A stretch of 64,000 nucleotides of DNA from Endozoicomonas sp. OPT23. Lineage in GTDB: Bacteria; Pseudomonadota; Gammaproteobacteria; Pseudomonadales; Endozoicomonadaceae. The position numbers and the translations under genes are program-made. Shown here in pieces: positions 51,412 to 59,273 of the stretch (position 1 is its first letter; each line of letters starts with the position of its first letter). The stretch is from positions 372,001-436,000 of the forward strand of contig NZ_PPFD01000005.1 of the NCBI RefSeq assembly GCF_009653635.1. Direction: 5' to 3'. The notes below the pieces were generated by a model that saw only the letters and a program-made list of their open reading frames with translations, was not told where the DNA came from and did not search any database.

Positions 51412-53004
51412 TCAATTCTTCAGCAGTTCAGTCGCACGATCCCTTAATTCAAACTTCATGACTTTTCCGGACGCATTCAGTGGCAGGCTGTCAACAAACT
51501 GCACATAGCGAGGCACTTTATAATTCGCCATTTCTGCACGACACCACTGAATCAATTCATCCTGATTCAACTGATCATCCTGTTTGGTAATGACCCAGGC
51601 CATACCGACTTCACCCAAACGCTCATCAGGCACGCCGACAACTGAAACCTGAGCAATAGCTTTATGGCTGTTCATATGATTTTCGATTTCTGCCGGATAA
51701 ACATTAAAGCCACCGGAAATAATCATGTCTTTCATACGATCGGTGATTCGCAGATAACCGAGAGAGTCCATAATGCCGATGTCACCGGTATGTAACCAAC
51801 CGTCCTTATCAACAGTTTCCTGAGTGGCAGCCTCGTTATTAAAATAACCCTGCATGACATTATGACCGCGGATGACCACCTCACCCGGTGTACCTCTGCG
51901 AACTTCATGACCAAACTCATCAATACAACGAACTTCAACATCAGGCATGGCACGACCGGACGTATTGGCAATCAACTCCGGTGAATCACCTTGACGACAG
52001 ATGGTGCCAAAGCCACAGACTTCGGTCAGACCATAAGCTGTAATGATGGTATCGAAACCCAGCACCTCATCCATTTCCCGAATCATACTGACCGGAATAG
52101 CCGCTGCACCGGTAACCGCCACACGCAGGGAACTGATGTCAAAAGAGTCACGCTGAGGATGGGAAAGAATGGATTGATAAAGAGTAGGCGGCCCTGGCAG
52201 TACAGTAATTTTTTCGTCGGATACCTTCTGCAGAATGGTCGGCACGTCAAACACCTGCAATGGCAAAATGGTGCAACCACGCATTAGAGCCGCCAACCAA
52301 CCTGCCTTGTAACCAAAGGAATGAAAGAAAGGGTTAACAATGAGGTAACGATCACTTTCCTCAATTCCTACCACTTCACCCCAGTCAGCCACTACCTTCA
52401 GATTCTGTGCATGCTGGGTAATAACACCTTTTGGCTTGCCGGTAGTGCCAGAGGTAAACAACAGGTCAGACATGGTTTCTGAAGTAACCATCGACTGTCG
52501 TTGTTCTACCTGCTGCTGATCAATACCTTCCGCCTTCTGCAGGAAAGCAGACCAACTAATGGCAACCGGATGAGCAGACGTTTCCTGACGGAACAATACA
52601 ATCTGCTCCAATTCAGGAAGATCTTCGCTGATCAACATGGCCGGATAATCAGCACCCAGAAAATCACCGATGGAAAACAGTACTCTTGCACCGGAAGCCT
52701 TTAGCACATAGCCTGCTTCCGAGCCTTTCATACGAGTATTAAGGGGAACCAGAGCAGCACCAACAGTTTGCAACGCAGTGGCTGCAACCACCCATTCCCA
52801 GATATTCGGTGCCCAGACTGCAACCCTGTCACCCTGCTGAACATTCATTACCAGCAAGGCAGCTGCGGCCTGTCTACGCAGCTCATTCAGTTGCGAGTAG
52901 CTTATTATATGACCTTCGTCTTCTATAGCAGATCGATCCTGATATTGATCAGCCACAAAATCGATTAACTGGGGAATTGTCTGACACTGGGTGACATCGG
53001 CCAT
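51412..53004 (-). CDS. fadD3: FadD3-type HIP-CoA ligase
   Basis: A 530-residue AMP-forming acyl-CoA ligase. FadD3 activates HIP, the two-ring propionate left after A/B-ring cleavage, as its CoA thioester. It has the P-loop-like TSGTTGKPKGV, the NPFFHSFGYKAGWLAALM segment and VLPGPPTLYQSIL, typical of FadD3, then TAYGLTEVCGFGTI, WLHTGDIG and SGGFNVYPAEIE, ending at LPLNASGKVMKFEL with the catalytic Lys. AGGA lies before the ATG. It follows the KshB-like gene in S4 after a 207 bp spacer full of hairpins. Confidence 0.92.
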   Translation of the reverse strand: MADVTQCQTIPQLIDFVADQYQDRSAIEDEGHIISYSQLNELRRQAAAALLVMNVQQGDRVAVWAPNIWEWVVAATALQTVGAALVPLNTRMKGSEAGYVLKASGARVLFSIGDFLGADYPAMLISEDLPELEQIVLFRQETSAHPVAISWSAFLQKAEGIDQQQVEQRQSMVTSETMSDLLFTSGTTGKPKGVITQHAQNLKVVADWGEVVGIEESDRYLIVNPFFHSFGYKAGWLAALMRGCTILPLQVFDVPTILQKVSDEKITVLPGPPTLYQSILSHPQRDSFDISSLRVAVTGAAAIPVSMIREMDEVLGFDTIITAYGLTEVCGFGTICRQGDSPELIANTSGRAMPDVEVRCIDEFGHEVRRGTPGEVVIRGHNVMQGYFNNEAATQETVDKDGWLHTGDIGIMDSLGYLRITDRMKDMIISGGFNVYPAEIENHMNSHKAIAQVSVVGVPDERLGEVGMAWVITKQDDQLNQDELIQWCRAEMANYKVPRYVQFVDSLPLNASGKVMKFELRDRATELLKN

Positions 53005-53033
53005 TGCACGGTTCCTGTTATTATTCTTTGCCT

Positions 53034-53086
53034 GTGATGACTGTCGTTTTTGTTAACTATGTTTTTTGTTAACTCGCAGTCATCAC
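53034..53086. repeat. Hairpin with GTTAAC direct repeats
   Basis: GTGATGACTG (53034-53043) and CAGTCATCAC (53077-53086) form a 10 bp stem. The 33-base interior has two copies of TTTTTGTTAACT. It lies between fadD3 and family A copy 5 in the S4 spacer. It could be a transcript-stabilising hairpin, an attenuator or an operator. Confidence 0.55.
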
Positions 53087-53110
53087 TGATGCTTCTGGCT
53101 GCCTGACTGC

Positions 53111-53204
53111 TTAAATATGTATAGACATACAAAATCAAATTCCGGACGGCTATTTTCCCGCCTTTGGCGAGAACATAGCCTATGATTTTGTGCGTCCAAC
53201 AACT
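53111..53204 (+). repeat. Family A hairpin repeat, copy 5 (diverged)
   Basis: A 94 bp copy between the KshB-like gene and fadD3. The stem is GGCTATTTTCCCGCC (53148-53162) with GGCGAGAACATAGCC (53166-53180), 15 bp with two mismatches, loop TTT. The right half (TAGCCTATGATTTTGTGCGTCC) matches copy 1 (TAGCTTATGATTTCGTATGTCC). The left end is more diverged. Confidence 0.7.
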
Positions 53205-53211
53205 CAGGTTA

Positions 53212-54300
53212 TCAGTCAGGAAACTTTACGGTCAGATCGCCACTGACCGGATGACACTGACAGGCCAGTGTCCAACCTTCATCCACTTCTTCCTGCTCAA
53301 GAATCTGGTTGATGCCAAGACTGGTTTCACCGCCTTCTACAGAACACATACAGGCGCCACACATTCCTTTTTCACAGGAAAACGGTGCTGCAATTCCAGC
53401 CTTCAACATGGATTGCAGCACGGTATCGCCAGATTCATGAGCCACCTGATAGTTCTCACCATCCAGTTCAACCTTAAAGCCAGTAACCGTAGAGCTTTCA
53501 GCGGCAGCAGCTGCTTCTGCTTCCAGAGCTGCTTCCTGATCAGGATCAACCGGTGAAGAGAAACGCTCGACATGGATTCTGGAACGGTCTTCACCCTGCT
53601 CCAGCAGAGAGGACTCAACCGTATCCATAAAGGGACCAGGGCCGCAGATATAGAACTCTGCACCGTCACTGCCTGCGGTAGCACCCTTCACCATCTGCCT
53701 GCTGACAAAGCCGTGAATACTGTCGTAAACATAAATCACCGAAAGGCGATCGATGTATTTGTGCTCCATCTTCTTCAGTTCTTTACGGAAGATAACGGAC
53801 TGCTCATCACGGTTGGCGTAAACCAGCTTAACTTTGCGATCTGTTGTGGTCAGCGCCGATTTAAGAATTGAGATAACCGGTGTAATACCAGAACCACCAC
53901 CAAACAGAACAATATCGTTAGTGCCTTCATTCAGATAGAAGAGACCTGCTGGCGGCATAACTTCAATGCGATCACCTGGTTTAACTTCGTCGTTAATCCA
54001 GTTAGAAATACGACCACCGTCAACACGTTTGATCGTTACCTTATGCACATCATCCACATCCGGCGAGCTGGCCAGCGAGTAACAGCGAATCAATTCCTGC
54101 CCATCAAAAGGGACTTTCAGAGTCAGAAACTGCCCCGGCAGGTAATCAAAATCATCCTGATAGTCGCCAGGTACCGAGAACACTACTGACTTACTGTCGT
54201 GGGTTTCAGTAATAACGTCGGCCACTTCCAGATTATGGTAGCGTGAGCCTGTCATTTTATCTTCGGCTGTTGCTTCTTCTATCAATATTTCTTCGGCCAT
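53212..54300 (-). CDS. kshB: KshB-like ferredoxin reductase (S4)
   Basis: A 362-residue reductase with ferredoxin-NADP-reductase domains followed by a plant-type 2Fe-2S domain. I chose the ATG at 54300, which follows GAGAAG. It has the FAD motif RCYSLASSP, the NAD pocket LFGGGSGITPVISIL and the iron-sulfur ligands in CEKGMCGACMCS with a fourth Cys in TLACQC. KshB feeds electrons to KshA in 3-ketosteroid 9alpha-hydroxylation. PaaE, the phenylacetyl-CoA reductase, has the same domains, but the cluster is steroid-specific. KshA itself is not here. The Glu/Ala-rich linker (about 265-285) is notable. Confidence 0.85.
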   Translation of the reverse strand: MAEEILIEEATAEDKMTGSRYHNLEVADVITETHDSKSVVFSVPGDYQDDFDYLPGQFLTLKVPFDGQELIRCYSLASSPDVDDVHKVTIKRVDGGRISNWINDEVKPGDRIEVMPPAGLFYLNEGTNDIVLFGGGSGITPVISILKSALTTTDRKVKLVYANRDEQSVIFRKELKKMEHKYIDRLSVIYVYDSIHGFVSRQMVKGATAGSDGAEFYICGPGPFMDTVESSLLEQGEDRSRIHVERFSSPVDPDQEAALEAEAAAAAESSTVTGFKVELDGENYQVAHESGDTVLQSMLKAGIAAPFSCEKGMCGACMCSVEGGETSLGINQILEQEEVDEGWTLACQCHPVSGDLTVKFPD

Positions 54301-54360
54301 AGCACTTCTCATATCTACTACTGGTGAGGGCTTCATGTGTGCACGTTTTTATTCTTTATT

Positions 54361-54861
54361 TCAGGCTTCAGCAGCTTCAACGGAGGCGTAACGTCCATCA
54401 ACGTACAACAGCGGATTTACGTCATCACTGTTTTTAATTTCTTTCACTTTGCCAATAAATATCGTATGCGTGCCGTACTCATAACGACCGTCCTGTTCAA
54501 GCACTACCACAGACTGAGCGTCTTTCAGGTAAGGCAAACCAGCAGTTGTTTCTGTCCAGTTACCCACGGTAAAACGTTCTTCACCTTTCAGCTTGCCACC
54601 ACAGGCTGCAGAAACTTCCTGCTGATCATTTCCCAAGACGTTAATGACGAAGTCACCACCGTTATCCAGCGCCTGATGCATGCCTGTAGATTTGTTCACA
54701 CATACCAGCAATGAAGGTGGGTCCATGGACAGAGAGGTAACAGAAGTGGCCGCCATTGCATGCTTTTCATTATCACCGACAGCAGTAACCACTGATACGG
54801 AACTGGCCAGACGGCGCATCGATTGAAGCATGTCATTACGCAGCTGTTCAGAATTACTCAT
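54361..54861 (-). CDS. hsaB: HsaB, flavin reductase of the 3-HSA monooxygenase
   Basis: A 166-residue flavin reductase domain protein that supplies reduced FMN/FAD to HsaA. It shows RRLASSVSVVTAVGD, AMAATSVTSLSMDPPSLLVCVN, and a C-terminal LLYVDGRYAS. AGGAAC precedes the ATG. It is the first gene of S4, 60 bp before the KshB-like start, and divergent from hsaA across a 479 bp control region. Confidence 0.92.
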   Translation of the reverse strand: MSNSEQLRNDMLQSMRRLASSVSVVTAVGDNEKHAMAATSVTSLSMDPPSLLVCVNKSTGMHQALDNGGDFVINVLGNDQQEVSAACGGKLKGEERFTVGNWTETTAGLPYLKDAQSVVVLEQDGRYEYGTHTIFIGKVKEIKNSDDVNPLLYVDGRYASVEAAEA

Positions 54862-55025
54862 AGCCTGTTCCTTTTTATTATTTGCATACTGATCAACCCA
54901 ACAATACGACGATCAATATCTCTTTCGTTCTTGGCTAATTATTGTCAACAGTCGAGCTTGAGACTGCTGAGAGAAAAATAACCGAAATTGATGATCAGAA
55001 TTGTTCCCTTGCTCTCGTCAACAAA

Positions 55026-55045
55026 CATCGTCCATCAAGACTAAA
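55026..55045 (-). promoter_or_regulatory. Shared steroid operator, hsaB/hsaA copy
   Basis: CATCGTCCATCAAGACTAAA. The left arm is identical to the S2 and S3 copies and the right arm differs only in its last base. It lies 165 bp before hsaB and 296 bp before hsaA. The orientation relative to hsaB is the same as in S2 and S3. Confidence 0.7.
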
Positions 55046-55134
55046 GCAGTCGACTGACTCAATAGCTATTATTATGCTTTAAAGTCCCCTTTCTAGTAAG
55101 CAATTTCAATTGACTGCTCACCCTTCAAAAAAAC

Positions 55135-55146
55135 TGATCCGGATCA
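55135..55146. promoter_or_regulatory. Perfect palindrome TGATCCGGATCA
   Basis: A 12 bp perfect palindrome in the hsaA-hsaB intergenic region, within AAACTGATCCGGATCAATAG. Its shape is that of a dimeric-repressor site. I find no second copy in the other steroid promoters, so it may serve hsaA only or be chance. Confidence 0.4.
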
Positions 55147-55340
55147 ATAGAGTTATATGTATCAATGTTTTTGGGATCAGCAAAAATCCAATGGTCCATT
55201 TGAAGGATGAGAGAAAACCTATGCCTTGTTTCAATTTCAGCAGCGGGCTCTCTATGTAAAAGAAAGCCCGACAACTTTTGCCTGCAGCGCCGGCAGTAAA
55301 AAGAACAAGATGGCCTGAGGTATGCACTGGAGAGAATAAT

Positions 55341-56525
55341 ATGATCGATAAAGACCAGATCAGACAACAACTGTTTGAGCGTGCCCAAGAACTGGTTCCT
55401 GCACTGCGTGAAAGAGCACCGGAAGCTGAAAAGCTGGGTTACCTGCCACAGGCAACTATTGATGACTTTCAGGAAGCTGGTTTCTTCCGTATTCTGCAAC
55501 CGCAGAAGTGGGAAGGTTACGAGCTGACACCAAAAGATTTCTTTGAAGTTCAAACCAAGCTGGCTGAAGGCTGCATGTCTTCGGCATGGGTTCTGGGCGT
55601 TGTGGCCATTCACAACTGGCAGCTGGCTCTGTTTGATGACCGCGCTGCACAGGATGTCTGGGAGAAAGACACCAGTGTACTGATCTCTTCTTCCTACATG
55701 CCGGTTGGTAAGGTTGAACGTGTTGAGGGTGGATTCAAACTGAGCGGACACTGGGGCTTCTCTTCCGGCTCCAAGCATTGCGAATGGGCTTTCCTCGGCG
55801 CAATGGTACCACCTGAGAATCCAGGCGAAGCACCTGATTACAGAACCTTCCTGGTTCCACGCGCGGACTACGAGATTGTTGATAACTGGAATGTAATGGG
55901 TCTGCAAGGCACCGGTTCTCACGACATTACTGTGAAAGATGCCTTTGTTCCTGAGTACCGTACTCATCGCTCACTGGATGGCTTCGCTCAGAACAGTCCG
56001 GGCAATGAAACTAACACTGACCCACTGTTCCGCCTGCCTTTCGGTCAGATTTTTGTACGCGCTGTATCATCTTCCTGCATCGGTGCTCTGCGTGGCGCAC
56101 TGAACGACTTTATTGCGTTCAACAAGAGCCGTGTTGCTCTGACGACTGGCCAGAATGTTGCTCAAGACCCAATAGCTCAGAAAGCTGCAGCTGACGCTCT
56201 GCGTGTCGTTTCTGAACTGAAGACGGTTATGTACAGCAACTTCGCCAAGATGGAAGAAGCGGTTAATAACGGTGAAGAGCTGAATATTGAAGATCGCGTG
56301 CAGTGGCGTTATGACTCAGCCATGGTCGCTGACCGATGCGCTGATGCGATTACTCAGTTATACCTGAGCTGCGGTTCTGCCGGTATTCGAACCGATCACC
56401 AGATCAACCGCGCCTTCCGTGATATCCAGACTGGCCGTACTCACGTTGCTAACCAGCCTGCCAAGTATGCTAATAACTTTGGTGGTGTGACCTTTGGTCG
56501 TGAAACTGCTGACTTCTTTTTATAA
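55341..56525 (+). CDS. hsaA: HsaA, 3-HSA monooxygenase oxygenase component
   Basis: A 394-residue flavin-dependent monooxygenase with acyl-CoA dehydrogenase fold that hydroxylates 3-HSA to the catechol cleaved by HsaC. I used the ATG at 55341 (MIDKDQIRQQL) after GGAGAG. Segments include PEAEKLGYLPQATIDDFQEAGFFR, LAEGCMSSAWVLGVVAIHNWQ, GHWGFSSGSKHCEWAF, NVMGLQGTGSHDI and IRTDHQINRAFRDIQTGRTH. It has the same length as known HsaA. It stands as a single plus-strand gene with its own terminator, opposite its reductase hsaB. Confidence 0.94.
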   Translation: MIDKDQIRQQLFERAQELVPALRERAPEAEKLGYLPQATIDDFQEAGFFRILQPQKWEGYELTPKDFFEVQTKLAEGCMSSAWVLGVVAIHNWQLALFDDRAAQDVWEKDTSVLISSSYMPVGKVERVEGGFKLSGHWGFSSGSKHCEWAFLGAMVPPENPGEAPDYRTFLVPRADYEIVDNWNVMGLQGTGSHDITVKDAFVPEYRTHRSLDGFAQNSPGNETNTDPLFRLPFGQIFVRAVSSSCIGALRGALNDFIAFNKSRVALTTGQNVAQDPIAQKAAADALRVVSELKTVMYSNFAKMEEAVNNGEELNIEDRVQWRYDSAMVADRCADAITQLYLSCGSAGIRTDHQINRAFRDIQTGRTHVANQPAKYANNFGGVTFGRETADFFL

Positions 56526-56532
56526 GAGGTTA

Positions 56533-56572
56533 TTGATACAGGGCTTTCAATAAGCCCTGTATCAAATTATTT
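56533..56572 (+). terminator. Strong terminator after hsaA
   Basis: TTGATACAGGGCTT (56533-56546) and AAGCCCTGTATCAA (56552-56565) form a perfect 14 bp stem with loop TCAAT or similar, followed by ATTATTTTTTC. It lies 8 bp after the hsaA stop and ends hsaA transcription. Confidence 0.92.
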
Positions 56573-57091
56573 TTTCATCTCTTCTTTTTCCACATGCCTT
56601 TCATAGATGTGGTTTACGTGGCGCTCATCATCCAGCTCAAACCAGGTGTCGCTATCGTGCACAAAGCCGTGATGCTGATAAAAACGAATGGCTCGCAGAT
56701 TCTTATGGTATACCGTTAGCCAGAGCCCAGCTTTATTATTTTCAGAACACCACTCCATCGCCTTATTAATCAGCTGACTGCCAATCCCTTTGCCATGATG
56801 ATGCTCCTGAACATATAGGCGACTCATTTCAACTAAATCAACATCAGACGATGACAAATCAACACTACTATTCAGCAGCGTATAACCCAAAAGGTGCTCA
56901 CCATCTGTAAATAGAAAGTAGTGCTCATTTTCTGAAGCTATATTGTCTTCAATCGCTTCTACGCTGAATGCTTTCAACACATAGTTCGATATTTTATCTC
57001 TGACACCATCTGTTGCGTAGGTATGCAGCCAGACCTGAATGGACAGTGCGGCAATATTCGCTGCATCTTCTTTTGTTGCTTTTCTTATCAT
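56567..57091 (-). CDS. GNAT acetyltransferase
   Basis: A 174-residue GNAT-fold protein. The acetyl-CoA site is VEMSRLYVQEHHHGKGIGSQLINKAM, followed by LWLTVYHKNLRAIRFYQHHGF, the standard final strands. The C-terminus is Glu/Lys-rich. The substrate is unknown. It lies 19 bp from the next minus-strand gene (ogt), which shares its direction, so they may be cotranscribed. Confidence 0.88.
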   Translation of the reverse strand: MIRKATKEDAANIAALSIQVWLHTYATDGVRDKISNYVLKAFSVEAIEDNIASENEHYFLFTDGEHLLGYTLLNSSVDLSSSDVDLVEMSRLYVQEHHHGKGIGSQLINKAMEWCSENNKAGLWLTVYHKNLRAIRFYQHHGFVHDSDTWFELDDERHVNHIYERHVEKEEMKK

Positions 57092-57110
57092 CAGCTCAGG
57101 GTTCTATCAC

Positions 57111-57641
57111 TTAAAAGTCGAAAGCCAGATTGGCATGCTTACTCTTTTCGAGATCCAGCAATTTCTTTTTCAGAGGCAAGCCACCTCCATAACCCACCAG
57201 CTCACCATTACTGCCAATTATGCGATGACAGGGAATGATGATGCCTATGGCATTAGCACCGTTGGCATTGGCCACAGCACGAACTGCTTTCTCATTATTA
57301 ATGGTTCTTGCCAGCTCAAGGTAAGAGGACGTTTCTCCGTAAGGAATTTCCAGCAAAGCATTCCAGACACTTTGCTGAAAGTCCGAACCAATCAGTTTCA
57401 GTGGCAGGTCAAATTCTTTACGACCACCTCCCAGATATTCATCCAGTTGTTTTCTGGTTTCCTGCAGCAACTCATTATCCTGCTCTATGAATGTCGCCGA
57501 AACACCACGACGCAGTCGACTGTCTACGGTTTCCCGCATTTTTCGATAGCGGAAATCCAGCAGGCAGAGTTCACCCTCATAACTGCCCAGAATAAACTTT
57601 GTATGAGTTGTTTTATGGTACTGAATTTCAATGGTATTCAT
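57111..57641 (-). CDS. ogt: Methylated-DNA--protein-cysteine methyltransferase (Ogt type)
   Basis: A 176-residue suicide DNA repair protein that removes methyl groups from O6-alkylguanine. It has the acceptor Cys138 in IIIPCHRIIG, the DNA-binding HTH with SVWNALLEIPYGETSSYLELA, AVRAVANANGANAIG (arginine finger region) and YGGGLPLKKKLLDLE. Its ATG overlaps the stop of the upstream acetyltransferase (ATGA-type overlap), so they form a unit. Confidence 0.95.
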   Translation of the reverse strand: MNTIEIQYHKTTHTKFILGSYEGELCLLDFRYRKMRETVDSRLRRGVSATFIEQDNELLQETRKQLDEYLGGGRKEFDLPLKLIGSDFQQSVWNALLEIPYGETSSYLELARTINNEKAVRAVANANGANAIGIIIPCHRIIGSNGELVGYGGGLPLKKKLLDLEKSKHANLAFDF

Positions 57642-58183
57642 GGCTGCTCCGGGTTTATTTTTGACGTCAGTATGTGGTCCTGCCAGTGACCATTAATTTT
57701 AAGATAGGAACGAGCGCGCCCTTCTTCTTCAAAGCCCAGCTTTTTCAATACAGCAGCACTGCGAACATTGTCAGGAATGTAGTTAGCCATAATTCTGTGT
57801 AACTTCAGCTCAGCGAACATAAACTCTATTCCTGCTTCAAGCGCTTCGGTCATATACCCCATATTCTGGAATCTCTCGGCCATGGAGTAACCCAGAAAGC
57901 AGGCCTGAAAAGCCCCTCTTGATAGTCCGGTAAAGTTGCATACACCCATGACTTCACTTCGATCATGATCAAGAATGGCAAAACGATAACCCGTCCCTTT
58001 GCTCACCTGCTCAAGGTTTTCAGAGTTCTGCCATTGCCAGTGTTTGAGGGTGTAAAAATCACTCTCCCTGATTGGCTCCCACTGCGACAGGTGGCTTCTA
58101 TTATCAAGAAAATAATCCAGCATCAGGTCTGCATCTTCTGACCCCAGAATTTCCAGCTGAACTCTTTCCGTCATTAGTTTCAT
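57638..58183 (-). CDS. GNAT acetyltransferase, RimJ/RimL type (paralogue of 27808)
   Basis: A 181-residue N-acetyltransferase, clearly paralogous to the one at 27808-28371. It shares TERVQLEILGSEDADLML, GYRFAILDHDRSEVMGVCNF, and LHRIMANYIPDNVRSAAVLK with substitutions. I used the ATG at 58183; MKLMTER is also possible. It is translationally coupled to ogt. Confidence 0.9.
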   Translation of the reverse strand: MKLMTERVQLEILGSEDADLMLDYFLDNRSHLSQWEPIRESDFYTLKHWQWQNSENLEQVSKGTGYRFAILDHDRSEVMGVCNFTGLSRGAFQACFLGYSMAERFQNMGYMTEALEAGIEFMFAELKLHRIMANYIPDNVRSAAVLKKLGFEEEGRARSYLKINGHWQDHILTSKINPEQP

Positions 58184-58473
58184 AGTTTCACTCTTACGAC
58201 CTGGCAACCTATTTACTTTGAAAGATCAGCTAAGGGACCTGTGGACAGTTTCTGTAGAGATTCAAGACTTGTTCGCAAGCTCTCTAGATCCCATTAGCTT
58301 TCACATTTGTAAAAACTGACTATATTTCTTTTCCGGCCTGCCGGAAGCCTTTCGGGCAACCAGGCAGCCCTCAAACTAAAATCACGGCCTAGCAGCCTTA
58401 AAATATTCATAGAGAACAATATGTTAACTCACCCTCTATACTTATCCAGACAGGTAGTACAAGGAGGTAGTCA

Positions 58474-58815
58474 ATGAATACTCTCACACTTGAAGGCTGG
58501 TGCAAGGCCGAAGGTTCAGGGCAGGCCTGCCCAATCGAGCAAATCCATTTCAGGGTGGATGAAGATTGCCGGCTATTGCTGGAAAAGGCGGAAGAAGAGC
58601 TGCAAGAATCCACTCAGTCAGAAACGTTTGTCCCCATTGATATGACAACCATGGAACTGGCCACATCCAACGACTGCGGAGAACTCAAGGATTGTAAAAT
58701 CAGAGTCTACTTACGCAACAACGACCAGCGTGGACAATTTCACCTGGTCGCCAACCGAGTCAGCGACGACTGTCTTGTTTATACCAATGCCGTCATGATC
58801 GATCAGCTTGGCTGA
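58474..58815 (+). CDS. Small cytoplasmic protein of unknown function
   Basis: A 113-residue protein with an ideal AAGGAGG ribosome binding site. It is acidic in the middle (KAEEELQESTQSE) and has four to five cysteines (GWCKAEG, QACPIE, DEDCRLL, NDCGELKDCKI). There is no signal peptide, membrane segment or recognised domain. Its stop lies 3 bp from the end of the convergent deaminase gene. Confidence 0.75.
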   Translation: MNTLTLEGWCKAEGSGQACPIEQIHFRVDEDCRLLLEKAEEELQESTQSETFVPIDMTTMELATSNDCGELKDCKIRVYLRNNDQRGQFHLVANRVSDDCLVYTNAVMIDQLG

Positions 58816-58818
58816 CTG

Positions 58819-59271
58819 TCAGCATTGCTCTATAGATAAATAAGGGGTCAGGTCAGCCTCGACTGACTCCTTCATAATTCCCACCTCGACTTCAACACCT
58901 GCCGCTTCAAGAACACTAATTCCTGCACCACGATTTTTTGGATGAGGGTCAATCATTCCCACATAAACCTTTTCTATACCTGCAAAAACAATAGCCTTGG
59001 CACAGGAAGGCGTTCTGCCGTGAAAAGAACAAGGTTCAAGGGTCACAAATGCCAAAACACCTTCCGAGGCATTTTTAACTGAATCCAGCTGACTCAGAGC
59101 CATCGCTTCAGCGTGATGCTCTCCCGGTTTATTGGTATGTCCTCTGGCAATAATTTCCCCATCCTTCACCAGCAGACAACCTACCGGAGGGTTTGGATAG
59201 CAGACAGTGCGCGCCTTTCTTCCCTCAAGCATCGCCTGTTTCATTAAGGCTTCTTTCTGTCTCTGATCCAT
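58819..59271 (-). CDS. Stand-alone RibD-type deaminase domain
   Basis: A 150-residue cytidine-deaminase-like protein matching only the N-terminal deaminase half of RibD, the riboflavin pathway enzyme that deaminates a pyrimidine intermediate. Zinc ligands are His53 in HAEAMAL, with Glu55 as base, and Cys81/Cys90 in EPCSFHGRTPSC. PNPPVGCLLV and GMIDPHPKNRG are further RibD segments. The reductase half is absent and must be encoded elsewhere, or this is a specialised paralogue. Confidence 0.9.
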   Translation of the reverse strand: MDQRQKEALMKQAMLEGRKARTVCYPNPPVGCLLVKDGEIIARGHTNKPGEHHAEAMALSQLDSVKNASEGVLAFVTLEPCSFHGRTPSCAKAIVFAGIEKVYVGMIDPHPKNRGAGISVLEAAGVEVEVGIMKESVEADLTPYLSIEQC

Positions 59272-59273
59272 AA

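Larger units (their letters stand above)
54862..55340. promoter_or_regulatory. Divergent hsaB/hsaA control region
   Basis: No gene is visible in these 479 bp. The region contains a copy of the shared operator (55026-55045) and a perfect 12 bp palindrome TGATCCGGATCA (55135-55146). AGCAGCGGGCTCTC and GAAAGCCCG, near 55240-55270, could form a leader hairpin before hsaA. GGAGAG at 55329 is the hsaA ribosome binding site. Confidence 0.6.

Noticed and set aside
7648-53204. Family A repeats as a CRISPR array
   Set aside because: Copies are kilobases apart, in both orientations, without regular spacers or cas genes.
55125-55967. Minus-strand frame of 280 codons opposite hsaA
   Set aside because: Shadow of hsaA, whose protein matches its family along its entire length.
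58331-58346. TTCCGG-CCTG-CCGGAA as a terminator
   Set aside because: No T-run follows on either strand, and it is not positioned 3' of a gene in the correct direction.
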